Assembly (NCBI GenBank): GCA_905197585.1
Contig: CAJJZO010000040.1
Coordinates: 1-11,911, forward strand
DNA length: 11,911 nucleotides
From: an uncultured Collinsella sp.
Lineage (GTDB): Bacteria; Actinomycetota; Coriobacteriia; Coriobacteriales; Coriobacteriaceae
Direction of reading: 5' to 3'
Shown piece after piece: positions 10,714-11,911 of the stretch. The position numbers and the translations under genes are program-made. How positions within the stretch are numbered: position 1 is the stretch's first letter; each line of letters starts with the position of its first letter. Below the pieces are notes generated by a model. The model was not told the origin of the DNA and ran no database searches. It worked only from the letters and a program-made list of their open reading frames with translations.

Positions 10714-11697
10714 TTACAATTGCGGACGCGGCTTTCGACGCAAAAAATCGAAATGCGTCTCGCTCAAGATAATCGAAAGAAAGATGAGCGCGAAGCCGGC
10801 GAGCAGGCGCGAGGTGAGCGCCTCCCCCATCAGCAGCACCGAGAACAGCACACCCGAAGGCGACTCCATCGAAAGGAGCAGCGAGCCCGTTGAGGCCGGG
10901 ACATGCGCCAGGCCGACGTTTTGGATGAGCAGAGCCACACACGTACAGCCCACCGATAGAAACGCCATCACACCGATAAAGCTCGGCGTCCACACGGACG
11001 CGGGCGCTTGGGTCTCGAATAGCAGCGACGTTGCCAAGCTCAAGACGCCATTGCCCACAAACATCCAAAATGTGATGACGTTGATGTCCATCTTGCGACC
11101 GTATTTGGCCGTCACCGCCATCTGGATGGCAAAGAAGACCGCACCGCCCAGTGTGATGACATCGCCGACATTGAACTCGACGCTATCGAGCGCCACCAGA
11201 CCAATGCCCGCCAGGCACAGCAACGCGGCGCCCAAGTTGTAACGGGTAAGCTTTTCGCCGCTTAGGACGTAGCTCGCAAACGGCACGAGGATGCAATAGG
11301 TACCCGTCAAAAATGCACTCTTGCCCGCCGTGGTCTGTGCCAGGCCAATCGTCTGCAAACCGTACGCGCCCCACATAAGTGCGCCCATACCAAGTCCGAC
11401 GATAAGGTTGCGGGCATTAAAGTGCGCGATGATGCGTTTGTGGAAGATGGCAAACATAACCAGCGAAGCCGGAAGAAAACGAATATAGAGCAGTTCGAAC
11501 ACCGGAATGGTGTCGAGCGCATCTTTCATGGTGGTAAAGGAATAGCCCCAGATGACCGCCACCGATAGCAGCAAGACCTTCCAGAAGAACGGGGAACGCG
11601 CGCCGGCGCCGCGGGAGGTGCCGCCGGCGCCCAGGTCCTCCCGTGCGACAGGGCTATCGGGCATGTTTTCGATTTCGTTGGCAGCGTATTGGGCCAT
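10714..11697 (-). CDS. EamA/DMT family transporter, ten helices
   Basis: A 327-residue inner-membrane protein of the drug/metabolite transporter superfamily. After a polar, Ala/Gly-rich 36-residue cytoplasmic tail there are ten hydrophobic segments in two five-helix halves (starting near 38, 66, 96, 127, 154, 178, 205, 238, 270, 296). The first half has IWGYSFTTMKDAL (49-61) and LYIRFLPASLVMF (70-82); RF in helix 2 is an EamA hallmark. The first half ends with TAGKSAFLTGTYCILVPF (123-140), and the second carries the parallel PASTGSLLLSMESPSGVLFS (267-286). The C-terminus is basic (RRKPRP). Family members export amino acids, sugars or metabolites; the substrate cannot be inferred. The ATG at 11697 follows GAGG by seven bases. 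It lies between two terminators and is therefore probably a single-gene unit. Confidence 0.92.
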   Translation of the reverse strand: MAQYAANEIENMPDSPVAREDLGAGGTSRGAGARSPFFWKVLLLSVAVIWGYSFTTMKDALDTIPVFELLYIRFLPASLVMFAIFHKRIIAHFNARNLIVGLGMGALMWGAYGLQTIGLAQTTAGKSAFLTGTYCILVPFASYVLSGEKLTRYNLGAALLCLAGIGLVALDSVEFNVGDVITLGGAVFFAIQMAVTAKYGRKMDINVITFWMFVGNGVLSLATSLLFETQAPASVWTPSFIGVMAFLSVGCTCVALLIQNVGLAHVPASTGSLLLSMESPSGVLFSVLLMGEALTSRLLAGFALIFLSIILSETHFDFLRRKPRPQL

Positions 11698-11737
11698 GGA
11701 ACATCCTCACACTCAAACTGGGCGTGGTGTCCGCACG

Positions 11738-11766
11738 CGTATGGCTGCGTGCCGCCTCATGGTCAA
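11738..11766 (-). promoter_or_regulatory. Possible promoter of the EamA transporter gene
   Basis: On the minus strand TTGACC (11761-11766) and a poor -10 CATACG (11738-11743) are spaced by 17 bases. An inverted repeat GCACGC/GCGTGC (11733-11752, 8-base centre) overlaps the -10, which would suit a regulated promoter. The -10 matches at only three positions, so this is tentative. Confidence 0.28.
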
Positions 11767-11803
11767 ATAAAAACGGGACGCACCGGACCCCCGGCACGCC
11801 CCG
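11765..11803 (-). terminator. Intrinsic terminator of the gene entering from the right edge
   Basis: On the minus strand a 13-bp stem (11774-11786 with 11791-11803, three G-U pairs) has a four-base loop and is followed by TTTTTATTT. It starts right after an in-frame stop codon at 11804-11806, so it probably ends the upstream gene that is cut by the window. Confidence 0.9.
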
Positions 11804-11911
11804 CTACTGTAGCAACAACCAGCGTTGCACCGCAATCCAGCCCACTAAAGCGTTTTGTTCCGCCGTTCTACCGAACGGCGGACCGGCCGACGCTGCGCAC
11901 CCGGCATTTGG
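11804..11911 (-). CDS. Possible C-terminal end of an unidentified gene (partial)
   Basis: One minus-strand frame is open from the right edge to a TAG at 11804-11806, giving 35 residues ending in ALVGWIAVQRWLLLQ. The stop codon touches the terminator stem at 11803, the expected layout for a gene end. A second frame, ending at a TAG near 11848 with the basic tail VRRSVERRNKTL, is also possible. The fragment is too short to name. Confidence 0.3.
   Translation of the reverse strand, partial: PNAGCAASAGPPFGRTAEQNALVGWIAVQRWLLLQ

Noticed and set aside
11860..11881. Perfect 9-bp hairpin (CCGCCGTTC / GAACGGCGG) as a terminator
   Set aside because: Neither strand has a T tract after it, and a reading frame continues through it to the stop at 11804-11806, where a proper terminator follows.

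Overview
The window is a GC-rich actinobacterial stretch. Protein flavour, tight Shine-Dalgarno sites, a small SRP RNA and a tRNA with encoded CCA suggest a Coriobacteriia genome, most likely Collinsella; this is a judgement from the sequence, not a database result. Nearly all genes lie on the minus strand, so the natural reading direction is right to left. The homopolymer block at 8441-8687 suggests a short-read draft or metagenome assembly.

Right part (11911 to 8730, minus strand): the last codons of an unidentified gene and a strong terminator, then a ten-helix EamA/DMT transporter with its own terminator, an M20D-type amidohydrolase, a nested hairpin, and a major facilitator (MFS) gene that keeps its start and end but lacks most of its middle. 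The amidohydrolase and MFS genes could form a unit for uptake and hydrolysis of an amide-type substrate.

Middle (8729 to 3985): about 250 bases of G runs followed by C runs, best explained as a sequencing or assembly artefact. Then come hisS (histidyl-tRNA synthetase) with a terminator, and ppc (PEP carboxylase) with a clear -10 box and two palindromic sites upstream. Downstream of ppc lies a 377-base gene-free stretch holding a 127-base nested palindrome, a degenerate partial copy of its arm, and two terminators, one for each strand.

Left part (3534 to 1): lemA on the plus strand, divergent from a TetR-family regulator whose candidate operator overlaps the lemA -10 box. Next is tRNA-Ser(UGA) on the plus strand, wedged between two minus-strand genes. 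Then comes the most unusual gene here: one reading frame joining a TadA-type tRNA adenosine deaminase to a complete glycerate 2-kinase. It is followed by the SRP RNA with its own promoter. The order tadA then SRP RNA is followed by dnaX in Bacillus subtilis, so dnaX may lie just beyond the left edge (inference).

I found no CRISPR array, transposase, phage gene or defence system. The best candidates for something undescribed are the TadA-glycerate kinase fusion and the nested palindromic element downstream of ppc.
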